This document shows, piece by piece, positions 36,701 through 47,053 of a stretch of DNA of 64,000 nt (positions within the stretch are counted from its first letter, which is position 1; every line of letters starts with the position of its first letter). The stretch spans positions 1-64,000 of the forward strand of contig NZ_CP076326.1 in assembly GCF_018771565.1 (NCBI RefSeq), read 5' to 3'. A model generated the notes under the pieces. The model made no database searches, was not told the origin of the DNA, and worked only from the letters and a program-made list of their open reading frames with translations. Source of the DNA: Thermoflexus hugenholtzii. Its GTDB lineage: Bacteria; Chloroflexota; Anaerolineae; Thermoflexales; Thermoflexaceae. The position numbers and the translations under genes are program-made.

Positions 36701-36895
36701 TCAGGTGACCGGCCCGCAGGCGGGCCCCCGCCGGGACTCGCTCCCGGTCCCCGCCGTGGCGAAAAGGGAGAGACGCTTCTCCGCCTCCCGCCGGCCGCAG
36801 CGGGGGCATTCGATCTCCTCCGTCGGGGTGTTCCACCGCACCAGCCGCTCGAACTCGGCGCCGCAGGCGCGACAGCGATACTCGTAAAGCGGCAT
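36701..36895 (-). CDS. FmdB-type zinc-ribbon regulatory protein
   Basis: A 64-residue protein starting MPLYEYRCRACGAEFERLVRWNT (in pieces), then ECPRCGRREAEKRL, the FmdB/CxxC_CXXC_SSSS zinc ribbon. The ATG at 36895 sits 8 nt from GGAGGTGAG; a GTG four codons upstream lies inside that SD. The function of FmdB-type proteins is poorly known. It precedes the CsoR-like gene, from which it is separated by 50 bp. Confidence 0.88.
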   Translation of the reverse strand: MPLYEYRCRACGAEFERLVRWNTPTEEIECPRCGRREAEKRLSLFATAGTGSESRRGPACGPVT

Positions 36896-37042
36896 CGCTC
36901 GCCTCACCTCCTTCGACGCGGAATCCCGCGGCGAGGGATCCTCCCCGGATCCCGGGCGGTAAGGGGGCGATAACCGGGTTACCCCCTACCCGTATAGAAG
37001 GATAAACCGGAGGGGCCGGTGTGTCAAACGCGAGGCAAAGCC

Positions 37043-37749
37043 CTACAGACCCAGGTAGGCCTGACGGACCCGGTCGTCGCGGGCGATCTGGCGGGCGGGG
37101 CCCTCCAGCTCGATGCGCCCGCCGCTGAGGACATAGGCGTAATCGCTGACGGCCAGGGCCAGGTGCACGTTCTGCTCCACCAGGAGCATGGTCAGCCCCT
37201 GGGCTTTCAGGCGCCGGATGACCTCGAAAAGGTTCAGCACCAGAAGCGGGGAGAGGCCCAGGGAGGGCTCATCCAGGAACAGCACGCGGGGTTCGGCCAT
37301 GAGGGCCCGGGCGATGGCCAGCATCTGCTGCTCGCCCCCGCTGAGGGTCCCCGCCTTCTGGTGGCGGCGTTCCTTCAGGCGGGGGAAGAGATCGAAGACG
37401 TAATCCAGGTTCTGGCGGAAGCGGGCGCGCGCCCGGCCGGTCACCGCTCCCATCTCCAGGTTCTCCTGGACCGTCATATCGGTGAAGAGCTGCCGGCCCT
37501 CGGGGACCAGGATCAGCCCCATGGCCGCTTTCCGGTGTGGGGGAAGCAACGTGATGTCCTGGCCGTCGAAGAAGATCGCCCCCCGCCACGGCCGGATCAA
37601 CCCCATCACGGCGCGCAGGGTGGTGGTCTTGCCGGACCCGTTGGCGCCGATGAGCGTGGTCAGCCGCCCGGCTTCCAGCCGGAACGAAAGACCCCACAGG
37701 ATCTGCACCTCTCCGTAGCCGGATGTCAGGTCCCGGACCTCCAGAAGGG

Positions 37750-37753
<4 letters not shown>
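37043..37753 (-). CDS. livF: Branched-chain amino-acid-type ABC transporter ATPase LivF
   Basis: A 236-residue ABC ATPase with Walker A GANGSGKTT, Q-loop, signature LSGGEQQ and Walker B VLFLDEPSLGLSP. LivF and LivG form the ATPase pair of the liv importer. It is the last gene of livJ-livH-livM-livG-livF and overlaps livG by 4 bp (ATGA). The substrate (branched-chain amino acid, amide or urea) is not decided by sequence alone. Confidence 0.94.
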
Positions 37754-38507
<754 letters not shown>

Positions 38508-38511
<4 letters not shown>

Positions 38512-39476
38512 GCCAGCATCCTCCGGAGAGCCGGGAAACGGGCCCGCAGCCAGCCGATCAGGCCTGCCGGTATGAACAGGATGATCAGCAGCAGGAAGGC
38601 CCCCGCCAGGGCTAAGTGCAGGTTCTTGAACAGGGGGCTGGTCAGCAGATAACCCCGGAGCCGCTCGTAGAGCGCGGCCCCCAGGATCGGCCCCCACACC
38701 GTCCCCTGTCCACCCAGCATCACCATCACGATGGTCTCAATGGAAAGGTGAAGCCGGAAGGCATCCCCCGGCTCGATGTTCCCGTTCTTGAAGAAGAACA
38801 GCACCCCCACCATGCCCGGGAACAGCGCCGAGAGGGCGTAGGCCAGGGTCTTCCAGCGAGGGGCCCGCACGCCCAGGACCAGGGCCGCGTCCTCGTCCTC
38901 CCGGATGGCCATCAACCCCAGCCCGAATTTGGAGCTCTTCACTGCAAAGCTCACCCCCACCGTGAGCAGGGCAAGGGCCAGCAGCGTGCCGTAGCTGAGC
39001 CAGAGGGCGCGGGCGGGCCCGCCGTAGGCGTTGTAAACGGCGAAGTTCAGCGACATGCCGGTGGGGCCGCCGAAGGGCTCGAAGTTGGTCACGAAGGCCC
39101 GGACGGCCTCGTTGATCCCGATGGTGGCCAGGGCGAAGTAAGCCCCCCGCAACCGGAGGATGATCGCGCCCAGGCCCAGGGCCATGGCGGCCGTCGCCAC
39201 CCCCGCCGCCGCCATCGCCGGCCACAACCCCCATCCGTGGCGGTGCATCAGGTAGAACCCGATGTAGCCCCCCAGCCCGAAGAAGACGATGTGGCCGAAG
39301 TTGACGTATCCGGTGTAGCCCAGCAGGATGTTCAGGCTGGAGGCCAGCACGATCAGCATGAAAATCAGGAACAGATCCTCCCGCAGGGTGGCCGAGCCGG
39401 TGGCCACCGGCCACAGGCCCACCCCCAGCAGGACGATCAGCGTGATCCACAGGGAACGCGAGCGCCAGAACTCCAT
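38508..39476 (-). CDS. livM: Branched-chain amino-acid-type ABC transporter permease LivM
   Basis: A 322-residue permease with about nine TM helices and the LivM signatures LASSLNILLGYTGYVNFGH, GAYFALATIGINEAVRA and AIREDEDAALVLGV, and GGQGTVWGPILGAALYE near the C-terminal third. It is encoded between livH and livG. The gap to livH is 26 bp. SD GGAC... is weak; start codon chosen by length and family fit. Confidence 0.94.
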
Positions 39477-39502
39477 CGTCCTTCACCCGGGCAAAAGGAT
39501 CC

Positions 39503-40384
39503 CTATCGCTCTCCCAGCAATCCCTGGGGGCGCACCAGCAGCAGCAGGACGAACATCGCGAACTCGATGACGGGGACCCAGCCGGTGGGCAGGAAGACCG
39601 GGATGAGCCCTTCCAGGACGCCCAGGATCAGGCCGCCCAGCAAGGCCCCGGTGGGGTTCCCCAGCCCGCCCAGCACGCAGATTACGAAGCTCTTCAGCTC
39701 GTAGGTCCCGCCGGACAGGATCGTGAACGGGAAGAAGGTGGCGATCAGTCCCCCCGCCGTCGCCGCCAGCATCGTCCCCAGCCCGAAGCTCAGGGCCAGG
39801 ATCCGCGTGGAGGGGATGCCCATCAGCTCAGCGGCGGCCCGGTTGCTGGCCACCGCCCGCACCATCTTCCCGAGCGTGGTCCGGTAGAGGAACAGATAAA
39901 GGGCCGCGGCGATCAGCAACGCCGCCAGGGCGGCCACCAGCCGGGTGCCCAACAGGACCACCGGGCCCAGGGTCAGGCTCCCCAGGGAGAGGTTGACGTT
40001 ACGGGGAGTGGTGGTGAACAGGGCCGTGCCCACCCCGATGATCATCATGTTGACTGAGAAGGTCGCCAGCAAGGTCGAGAGGTGAGGAGCGTTGAGCACC
40101 CGGTGGACGGCGACGGCGTAGATCAGGACGCCGGAGAGCAGGCCCAGGAGGGCCACGACGAACAGCCCTACGTAAGGATGCACCCCGGCCTGGGCGAAGA
40201 GGAGATAGACGCCGAACATCCCCAGGGCGATGATCGGGCCGTGGGCCAGGTTGATCACCCGCATCACGCCCCAGATCAAGGTGAGCCCCATGGCGGCCAG
40301 GCCGTAAACGAAGCCCAGCAACAGCCCATCGATGAGCGAGGCCAGCAACACTCCCGGATCCACCCGAGCCTCCTCCCGGATCAA
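39503..40384 (-). CDS. livH: Branched-chain amino-acid-type ABC transporter permease LivH
   Basis: A 293-residue permease with eight or so TM helices and the LivH pattern GLAAMGLTLIWGVMRVINLAHGP, RAVASNRAAAELMGIPSTRI and VICVLGGLGNPTGALLGG. It is encoded first after the binding-protein gene livJ. A strong stem-loop separates the two genes. Confidence 0.94.
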   Translation of the reverse strand: MIREEARVDPGVLLASLIDGLLLGFVYGLAAMGLTLIWGVMRVINLAHGPIIALGMFGVYLLFAQAGVHPYVGLFVVALLGLLSGVLIYAVAVHRVLNAPHLSTLLATFSVNMMIIGVGTALFTTTPRNVNLSLGSLTLGPVVLLGTRLVAALAALLIAAALYLFLYRTTLGKMVRAVASNRAAAELMGIPSTRILALSFGLGTMLAATAGGLIATFFPFTILSGGTYELKSFVICVLGGLGNPTGALLGGLILGVLEGLIPVFLPTGWVPVIEFAMFVLLLLVRPQGLLGER

Positions 40385-40440
40385 TGGCGAAGTTCCTCAG
40401 ATGGCATAACCCGATGATCCGACACCGCCCCAACGATTCG

Positions 40441-40470
40441 GGGCCGGGGGGATCCTTCTCCCCCCGGCCC
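40441..40470 (-). terminator. Stem-loop between livJ and livH
   Basis: A perfect 12-bp stem, GGGCCGGGGGGA (40441-40452) with TCCCCCCGGCCC (40459-40470), and a 6-nt loop. There is no U run on the - strand, so it is more likely an mRNA stabiliser or partial attenuator that keeps the binding protein in excess over the permeases. Confidence 0.6.
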
Positions 40471-40478
40471 GCGCCGCT

Positions 40479-41813
40479 TCACCGGCTCAGGGGATAGAGC
40501 GGCGTCGCCGCCTGGGCGGCCTCCGGCCAGACGATGGGACGGATCAAGTTCCCCGAGGCGTCCTTCTGCCACTGGAGATAGACCATCTCGTGGCCGATCT
40601 GCTTGCCGTGGGCCTTCCCGGTGTCGAACTTGATGCGGCCGTAGAAGGTCATGATGTCCATCTTCTCGAGGGCCGCCTTCACCTTCTCCGTGTCCGTGGA
40701 GCCGGCGTCCTCGATGGCCTTCTGAAGGACCAGGCCGGCGGCGTAGCCTCCGGCGGCGTGATAGCCGGGCTCGTAGCCGTATTTGGCCTTGTAGGCGCTG
40801 ACGAACTGATCCACCGTCGGGCCATACCAGGGCAGCCCCGCCGCCTTCGCCGAATCCGGCGAGTATTTCGCGCCGGGCTCCCACTGGCTGGGGCCGATCA
40901 CACCCACCGCCGCGTCGCCCAGCTGCGCGAACTCCGGCACCGCTGGGGCCACCAGCAGGGCGATCATCTTCACCGGCACCTTCTTCTCGAACAGCTGCTT
41001 GGCCAGCGTGGAGCCGTCCTGGAAGTGACCGCCGCCGATGATGGCGTCCGGCTTAGCCGCCATGATCTTGTTGATGAAGGGCCCGAAGTCGGTGGTCCCG
41101 GTCTCGTAGCCCTCGAAGAGCACCACCTCGAAGCCCTGGCTCTCCGCATACGGCTTGGCGGCGTTCACCACGTCGGTGGAGAACTTCTCGTTCTCATAAA
41201 CGATGGCGATCCGCTTGGCGTTCGGATCCATCTTCTTGAGGAAATCGATGGCCCCCGTCAGATAACGGCTGGCCGGGGTGTAGATCTGGAAGATGTGCTG
41301 GTAGCCTTTCTCATAGGTGCTGTCGGAGGCAGCCCCCGTGGTGATCATGATCTTGCCGTATTGCTCGGCGATCACCGCCGCGGCGTCAGCCAGGCCGCTG
41401 CTGTAGGGGCTGATCAGGAAGTCCGCCTTGTCCTCGTTGATCAGCCGGACGTAAAGCTGTTGGACCCGTTCCTTAGCGCTCTCGTCGTCGTAGAACTTGA
41501 GCTCGACCTGGAGCACCGTGCCATCGGGCAGCCGGATGCCCCCCGCCCGCTGGAGGTCCTCCAGCCAGAGCTGCAGGCCCTGGACCTGTTCCTTGGACTC
41601 CTTGGTCAGCTTGCCGGTCTGGGAGGCGGTGAAGCCCAGGATGATCTTCTTCACGGCGGGGGTGGGGGAGGCGGCTGGGGTGGGGCTGGGTTGGGCTGCC
41701 GGCTGAGCCGGCCCCGCCGGCGTCGCCGTGGGCGCCGGGGGCGTGGGAGTGGCGCACGCGGCCAGCAGCGCCAGGCCGATCAGGATCCCGATCCACTTCA
41801 GCCCGCGCACCAT
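40479..41813 (-). CDS. livJ: Periplasmic-type substrate-binding lipoprotein LivJ
   Basis: A 444-residue extracellular solute-binding protein of the Peripla_BP_6 type. It has a lipoprotein signal peptide ending LLAAC20, a long Pro/Ala/Thr linker (residues 22-50), and KIILGFTASQTGKLTKES, VNAAKPYAESQGFEVVLF and GYEPGYHAAGGYAAGLVLQ. I chose the ATG at 41813. The ligand is unknown; amino acids or amides are likely from the liv context. It is divergent from the histidine kinase gene. Confidence 0.92.
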   Translation of the reverse strand: MVRGLKWIGILIGLALLAACATPTPPAPTATPAGPAQPAAQPSPTPAASPTPAVKKIILGFTASQTGKLTKESKEQVQGLQLWLEDLQRAGGIRLPDGTVLQVELKFYDDESAKERVQQLYVRLINEDKADFLISPYSSGLADAAAVIAEQYGKIMITTGAASDSTYEKGYQHIFQIYTPASRYLTGAIDFLKKMDPNAKRIAIVYENEKFSTDVVNAAKPYAESQGFEVVLFEGYETGTTDFGPFINKIMAAKPDAIIGGGHFQDGSTLAKQLFEKKVPVKMIALLVAPAVPEFAQLGDAAVGVIGPSQWEPGAKYSPDSAKAAGLPWYGPTVDQFVSAYKAKYGYEPGYHAAGGYAAGLVLQKAIEDAGSTDTEKVKAALEKMDIMTFYGRIKFDTGKAHGKQIGHEMVYLQWQKDASGNLIRPIVWPEAAQAATPLYPLSR

Positions 41814-41949
41814 CGCAACCTCCTGCGCACTGGAGTTCGGGGCATGCCCGTCATCCCTTAGGTTAGGCGGTCGGGATAAAATGTCCACAAACGATCGTTC
41901 GCCGCGCATAAACGCCGCGTAAACACCCCGGATCGGAGAGGGGGGACCC

Positions 41950-44589
41950 ATGGGGAGGGGGCATCCGCATGATCTGCGGACCACGTTGCTGGCCGCTTAT
42001 GGTCTGCTGATCGGCTGGATGATCGCCCTGGGCCTCCTGTTCCATTTCTGGAGCGCCGACCGGCTGCTCCGGGACGCCGAGGCCTCCAATCGGGCTCTGG
42101 CCCAGGCGGTGGGGCTGGAGACCGAAGCCTGGCTCCAGGACGCGATCCAGGCCGTGGAGGCCCTCGCCCGGATGGAGGCGGTGCGCCGGCATGACCTCCG
42201 CGCCCTCCCAACCCTCTTCGCCCCCGCCTTCTCCGCCCGCCCGGACGCCCTGATGCTCTTCCTCCTGGATCGCCGCGGCCTGATGCGCTATCACTACCCG
42301 GAGGGACCCGGGAGCACGGTGGGCTGGGATTTCAGCTTCTGGAATTATTTCCAGGCCGCCGCTCAGGGGAACGGCCCGGTGCTCTCCAAGGGATGGCTCT
42401 CCCCCACCACCGGGAAGCCCGTGGTGACGATCGCCATGCCCCTGAAGGATGAGCGGGGCGACTTCAACGGAGTGGTGGCCCTCAATCTCTCCCTGGAACG
42501 CCTCAGCACGGTCCTGCGGACCATCGCCGGGGACCATCTGGATCTCCGCCTGTATGACGCCACCGGGCAGCTGATCGCCGCCTCCGGCCCCTTGATCCCT
42601 CTGGATCCGACCTACCGGCTGGATCCGGGGGAAGCCGTCCCCCCGGGCCTATTCCGGGGTCCCGAAGGGCGGGCCTGGGTGGCGACCTCCCTGTTTCTTC
42701 CCCGAACCGGATGGCGCATCCTGGTGCGCCGCCCCGCCGATGAGGCCCTGGCCACCCTCTATATGTTCCGGCGGGGGCTGCTCCTCCTGCTCACGCTGGT
42801 GCTGATCAGCGGCTTCGGCTTCTGGTATCTCCTCACCCATCAGGCGCTGCGCCCGCTGGAGGCCATCGCCCGCTTCAGCCGGGAGCTCGGCGAGCATCCG
42901 GGATCGGCCAGCGCCGCGCCCATCCTCCGCCTGACCGCCCGCGGGGATCAGATCGGGCACCTCGCCCGCTCGCTGCTCTGGATGCAGGCGGCGATCGAAC
43001 GACGCCTGAGCGAACTGCGCACCCTCCTCGACACCGGGCGCGTCGTCCTGTCCTCGCTGGAAACCGAGGCGGTGATCGCCACCATCCTGGAGCAAATCCA
43101 GCGCCTGCTCCGCGTCCCCACCTGCGCCCTCTTCACCCTGGATGAGCGCACGGGGCGGTATCGGGTGCGCGCGGTGCGCGGGCTGAGCCCGGATTACGCC
43201 CGCGGGCTCTCCTTCCATCCGGATGATCCGCGCTCGCCCACCATGCGCGCCATCCGGACCGGCCGCCCCGTCCAGATCGCCGATATCGAGGTCGAGGGTT
43301 ATCCGGAGCTGCGAGAGCGGGCGCGCCGGGAGGGGTTCCGTTCGCTCCTGGCGGTGCCGCTTCAGGCCCGCCACGTTCCTCCCGCCGCCCTGGTGATCTA
43401 CCGGCCGGACCCCCATCCCTTCTCGGAGGACGAGGTCTCCCTGGCCTGGAACTTCGCCAACCTGGCCGCCTTCGCCCTGGAGCACGCCGTCCTCTACGCC
43501 CGCAGCGACATGCTCCTCCAGCAACAGACCCGCCGGCTGGAAACCCTGATCGAGCATCTCCATGACGGACTGATCATGGAAAGCCGGGAGCGGGAGATCC
43601 TGTATATGAACCGGCGGGCGGCCGAATGGTGCGGCCTGGAGGAGCCGTGCGCGCCGGGATGCCCCGCCGACATCGCCTACGCGGCCTTGCTCCCGCATCT
43701 CTCCCCTTCGGAAGAGGCCGCCCGGCTGCTGGAGGGGACCGATGAGGGAACAGTAGAAGTGCGCTGGCAGAGGGACGCCCGGGCTCGGGAGCTCCGCATC
43801 CAGAGCCTGCCGGTCCGCGGGGAAGGAGAGGAGCGCCTGGGGCGCATCCTGGTCCTCCGGGACATCACGGTGGAGCGGGAGCTGGATCGGGCGAAATCGG
43901 CCCTGCTCTCCGCCGTCTCCCACGAGCTGCGCACCCCCCTGGCGGCCATCCAGGGCTACACCACCACCCTCCTGGCGGAGGATGTGGAGTGGGATCCGGC
44001 GGCGCGCCGGGAGTTCCTTCAGATCATCCTGGAGGAGACGGAGCGGCTGGCCCATCTGGTGAGCAATCTGCTGGATCTCTCGCGCCTGGAGGCGGGGGCC
44101 TTGACCCTTAACCGGCAGCCCTACCCCCTGGAGGCCCTCATCGCCCGGGCCCGCCGGGGCCTCCGGGCGAACACCCATCCCATCTTCGTGCAGCTGCCGC
44201 CGGATCTGCCTCCTGTCGACGTGGACGCGGCGCGCATCGAGGTGGTCTTTCGGAACCTCCTGGACAACGCCCTCCGCTACACGCCTCCGGGCACGCCCAT
44301 CACCGTCTCCGCCGGCGTCGCGGACGGGGTGGTGGTCGTCCGCGTGCGCGATGAGGGCCCGGGTATCCTGCCCGAGCATCGAGGGCGCCTGTTCGATCGC
44401 TTCTACCGCATCCCCGGCCAGGTTCGATCCTCCGGTGCCGGCCTGGGCTTAGCCATCTGCAAGGGCTTCATCGAGGCCCACGGGGGTCGGATCTGGCTGG
44501 CCGATGAGGGCCCGGGTGCAACCTTCGTATTCACCCTCCCGATCTGGAGGGGCGACGATGGCCGAGCGGATCCTGGTGGTGGAGGATGA
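41950..44589 (+). CDS. Membrane sensor histidine kinase (dCache-HAMP-GAF-PAS)
   Basis: An 879-residue sensor. TM1 (residues 10-32) and TM2 (about 278-300) bracket an extracellular dCache-like sensor domain. Then come HAMP (about 300-355), GAF (365-520), PAS (530-640), HisKA with phospho-acceptor His658 in SHELRTPLAAIQGY, and HATPase with NLLDNALRYTPPG near 770 and GAGLGLAICKGFI. It overlaps the response regulator by 32 bp. It faces the liv operon, so a small extracellular ligand such as that taken up by Liv may be what it senses (inference). Confidence 0.93.
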   Translation: MGRGHPHDLRTTLLAAYGLLIGWMIALGLLFHFWSADRLLRDAEASNRALAQAVGLETEAWLQDAIQAVEALARMEAVRRHDLRALPTLFAPAFSARPDALMLFLLDRRGLMRYHYPEGPGSTVGWDFSFWNYFQAAAQGNGPVLSKGWLSPTTGKPVVTIAMPLKDERGDFNGVVALNLSLERLSTVLRTIAGDHLDLRLYDATGQLIAASGPLIPLDPTYRLDPGEAVPPGLFRGPEGRAWVATSLFLPRTGWRILVRRPADEALATLYMFRRGLLLLLTLVLISGFGFWYLLTHQALRPLEAIARFSRELGEHPGSASAAPILRLTARGDQIGHLARSLLWMQAAIERRLSELRTLLDTGRVVLSSLETEAVIATILEQIQRLLRVPTCALFTLDERTGRYRVRAVRGLSPDYARGLSFHPDDPRSPTMRAIRTGRPVQIADIEVEGYPELRERARREGFRSLLAVPLQARHVPPAALVIYRPDPHPFSEDEVSLAWNFANLAAFALEHAVLYARSDMLLQQQTRRLETLIEHLHDGLIMESREREILYMNRRAAEWCGLEEPCAPGCPADIAYAALLPHLSPSEEAARLLEGTDEGTVEVRWQRDARARELRIQSLPVRGEGEERLGRILVLRDITVERELDRAKSALLSAVSHELRTPLAAIQGYTTTLLAEDVEWDPAARREFLQIILEETERLAHLVSNLLDLSRLEAGALTLNRQPYPLEALIARARRGLRANTHPIFVQLPPDLPPVDVDAARIEVVFRNLLDNALRYTPPGTPITVSAGVADGVVVVRVRDEGPGILPEHRGRLFDRFYRIPGQVRSSGAGLGLAICKGFIEAHGGRIWLADEGPGATFVFTLPIWRGDDGRADPGGGG

Positions 44590-45241
44590 GGAACCGCTCC
44601 GGCGGTTCATCGCCCGCAACCTGTCCGCCCGCGGATACGAGGTGCAGACGGCCTCGGACGGCTACGAGGCGCTGCGGCGGTTCGAGGAGCAGGCCCCGGA
44701 TCTGGTGATCCTGGACATCCTGTTGCCGGGGCTGAACGGGCTGGAGGTCCTCCGGCGGATCCGCCAGGCCTCCCTGGTCCCGATCCTGGTGCTCACGGCG
44801 CTGGACCAGGAGGCGGACAAGGTCACGGCGCTGGACCTGGGGGCGGATGATTACCTCACCAAGCCCTTTGGGGTGGGGGAGCTGCTCGCCCGGGTGCGGG
44901 CGGCCCTGCGCCGGATGCGCTGGAGTGAGGGAACCGGCGGGCCCGGGATCCTGCGGGTGGGCGATCTGGAGCTGGATGGGGACCAGCGACGGGCCTGGCA
45001 TCGAGGGGAGCCCCTGCGGCTGACCGGAAAGGAGTTCGATCTGCTTTATCTCCTGGCCCGCCACGCCGGGCGCACCCTCTCCCACCGCTTCCTGCTCCAG
45101 CGGGTCTGGGGGCCGGAGTATGTGGATGAGGTGGAATACCTTCGGGTCTACATCGGGCGGCTGCGGCGCAAGCTCGGGGAAACGGGGGATCACCGGCACC
45201 TCTTCACCGAGCCCGGCTTCGGCTACCGGCTGGAGGGATAG
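44558..45241 (+). CDS. OmpR-family response regulator
   Basis: A 227-residue regulator with a receiver domain (VVEDEEPL, Asp53 in LVILDILLPG, Lys in DYLTKPFG) and a C-terminal winged-helix DNA-binding domain (LTGKEFDLLYLLARHAGRTLS, VEYLRVYIGRLRRKLGE). It begins inside the kinase gene; the ATG at 44558 follows GGAGGGG. The two are a cognate pair by context. The control target is not identified. Confidence 0.95.
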   Translation: MAERILVVEDEEPLRRFIARNLSARGYEVQTASDGYEALRRFEEQAPDLVILDILLPGLNGLEVLRRIRQASLVPILVLTALDQEADKVTALDLGADDYLTKPFGVGELLARVRAALRRMRWSEGTGGPGILRVGDLELDGDQRRAWHRGEPLRLTGKEFDLLYLLARHAGRTLSHRFLLQRVWGPEYVDEVEYLRVYIGRLRRKLGETGDHRHLFTEPGFGYRLEG

Positions 45242-45316
45242 GGCCCAGGGGATGCGGTTTCGATTAAAATCCATTAAGAGATCCTTGCCTCCCATCCGGG
45301 CAGTCAGGAGGGAAGG

Positions 45317-45889
45317 ATGCCGGCGGCCAGCGAGCTTCGACCGGGGATGACCGTTGCGCTGGAAGGGAACCTGTTCCGCGTGATCGAGGCGGTTTACCAC
45401 TCGGGCACCGCCCAGCAGAAAGGGGTGGTCCACGCGAAGCTGCGCAACCTGCGCACCGGCGTGGTGGTGGACCGGCGCTTCCGGCCCGAGGAGCGGGTGG
45501 AGGAGGTCGCCCTGGAGCGCCGGGTGATGGAATACCTCTACAACGACGGCGAGATGTTCTACTTCATGGACCCCGAGACCTACGACCAGGTCCCCGTCCC
45601 GGCGGCGATGATCGGCGACCTGGAGGTCTTCCTCCAGCCCAACCAGCGGATCCCCGTGGAGTTCCACGAAGGCCGTCCCGTCGCCGTGGCCTTCCCCGAG
45701 ACCGTGGACCTGCGGGTGGTCCACACCTCCCAGCCCCTGCGCGAACGGGAGAGCCATGTCTACAAACCTGCCATCCTGGAGAACGGCCTGGAGGTGCTGG
45801 TCCCCCAATTCATCGCGGAAGGGGACATCGTCCGGATCAACGTCTACACCCGGGCCTACGTGGACCGCGTGGGGAAGCGGGGGGCCTGA
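45317..45889 (+). CDS. efp: Elongation factor P (divergent tip)
   Basis: Relieves ribosome stalling at polyproline. The 190-residue protein has the three beta-barrel domains and conserved LRNLRTGVVVDRRFRPEERVEEV and GDIVRINVYTRAY. The tip of domain I, which in E. coli is KPGK34G with a modified Lys34, reads SGTAQQKG, with Gln33 at the Lys34 position. So it lacks the usual modifiable residue, unless the nearby Lys35 is used. It could be a second EF-P-like copy. SD GGAGGGAAGG. Confidence 0.9.
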   Translation: MPAASELRPGMTVALEGNLFRVIEAVYHSGTAQQKGVVHAKLRNLRTGVVVDRRFRPEERVEEVALERRVMEYLYNDGEMFYFMDPETYDQVPVPAAMIGDLEVFLQPNQRIPVEFHEGRPVAVAFPETVDLRVVHTSQPLRERESHVYKPAILENGLEVLVPQFIAEGDIVRINVYTRAYVDRVGKRGA

Positions 45890-45890
45890 T

Positions 45891-46280
45891 CTATTCCATC
45901 CCCAGCCGGCGCAGGTCCTCCTCGCTCAGCCCGAAGTAATGCCCCAGCTCGTGCAGGAGGGTGCGGCGGATCTCCGCCCGCAGCCGGAAGGGGTCGTGGC
46001 CGAAGTCGGCCTCTAAGGGGCGGCGGAACAACCGAATGCGGGAGGGCCAGGCGATGTGCATGCGCTCCCGTTCCCCGCGGGTGGGCCCTTCGAACATCCC
46101 GTAGAGGTTCTCCCCGGGGGGCAACCCCAGCGCCGCCCGCTGCGCCGGGGAGGGCTCCTCCTCCAGCAGCACCGCCACGTTATCCACCGCCTCCCGCAGG
46201 TCCGCCGGGAGGCTCTCCAGCACCTCCGTCCAGATCCGCTCCACCAGCTCAGGGGTGATCCGAAGGCGTCGCCGCCGCAT
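45891..46280 (-). CDS. Small metallopeptidase-like (zincin) protein
   Basis: A 129-residue protein with HELGHYFGLSEEDL at the C-terminus, the zincin motif with HExxH plus downstream residues, in the family of short bacterial metallopeptidase-like proteins (DUF1025 type). The role is unknown; proteolysis has not been generally shown for this group. The gene overlaps the DtxR-type gene at its 5' end by 32 bp, so the pair shares an mRNA. Confidence 0.88.
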   Translation of the reverse strand: MRRRRLRITPELVERIWTEVLESLPADLREAVDNVAVLLEEEPSPAQRAALGLPPGENLYGMFEGPTRGERERMHIAWPSRIRLFRRPLEADFGHDPFRLRAEIRRTLLHELGHYFGLSEEDLRRLGME

Positions 46281-46962
46281 CCGGTGGGGGTTCCTCCAAG
46301 GGTTCGGGGATCGGCACGCGGACGAAGATCCGGTCGGCCAGGCGGCGTCGGATGCGGTGGGTCTGATCCCCCACTCGGATCCGCAGGCCGGCCCCGGGCT
46401 CCTGTTCCTCGACGGTCACCCGGGTTCCGGGCCGCAGGCCGACCCGGGCGGCCTGGCGCAGCGTGGACACCTCATCCGTCACCCGCAGCACCTCACAGGC
46501 CACCCCGAGGGGTGCCTCGCTCAGGCGGCAGGCGAGGGGAGCGGGGATCTCGCCGGAGCGGGTGGGGATGGGATCGCCGTGGGGGTCGTAGGCGGGGTGG
46601 CCCAGCAAGGCGGCGATGCGCTCCTCCAGCGCCTCGCTGATGGCGTGCTCCAGCCGGTCCGCCTCCGCGTGGACCTCGTCCCAATCGTAGCCCAGGGCCT
46701 CCATCAGGAAGAGCTCCAGGAGGCGATGGTGCCGGATCACCTCCAGGGCGATGCGGCGGCCGGCGCGCGTGAGGGCCACTCCGCGATAGGGGGTGTAGTG
46801 GACCAGGCGGAGCCGGGCCAGCTTCTTCAGCATCCCGGTCACGGAAGGGGGGGAGACGTTCAGGTATTCGGCCAGCCGGGTGGTGCTCACCGCCCCCTCC
46901 CGCTCGGCCAGGATGTAGATCGCCCGCAGATAATCCTCCATCGAAGCGCTCAACCGGGGCAT
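46249..46962 (-). CDS. DtxR/MntR-family metal-dependent regulator
   Basis: A 237-residue repressor with an N-terminal winged helix (MEDYLRAIYILAEREGAVST, LNVSPPSVTGMLKKLARLRL), a dimerisation helix with HHRLLELFLMEALGYDWDEVH and LEHAISEALEERI, and a C-terminal FeoA-type SH3 domain. The metal (Fe or Mn) cannot be told from the sequence. The ATG at 46962 was chosen; one at 46998 is in frame and would add 12 residues. Confidence 0.88.
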   Translation of the reverse strand: MPRLSASMEDYLRAIYILAEREGAVSTTRLAEYLNVSPPSVTGMLKKLARLRLVHYTPYRGVALTRAGRRIALEVIRHHRLLELFLMEALGYDWDEVHAEADRLEHAISEALEERIAALLGHPAYDPHGDPIPTRSGEIPAPLACRLSEAPLGVACEVLRVTDEVSTLRQAARVGLRPGTRVTVEEQEPGAGLRIRVGDQTHRIRRRLADRIFVRVPIPEPLEEPPPDAAATPSDHP

Positions 46963-47053
46963 GCCCCGTTCGGCCCCCTTATAGAATCCCCTCTTCATCT
47001 TAACATAAAAGCCAGCTCCAGCTGTGAAGCCCTGTGTGTCTTCCCTCGAACGG

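Noticed and set aside
41814-41949. Clear bidirectional promoter between livJ and the histidine kinase
   Set aside because: TAAAAT at 41877-41882 was noted, but no convincing -35 on either strand, so not listed as a feature.
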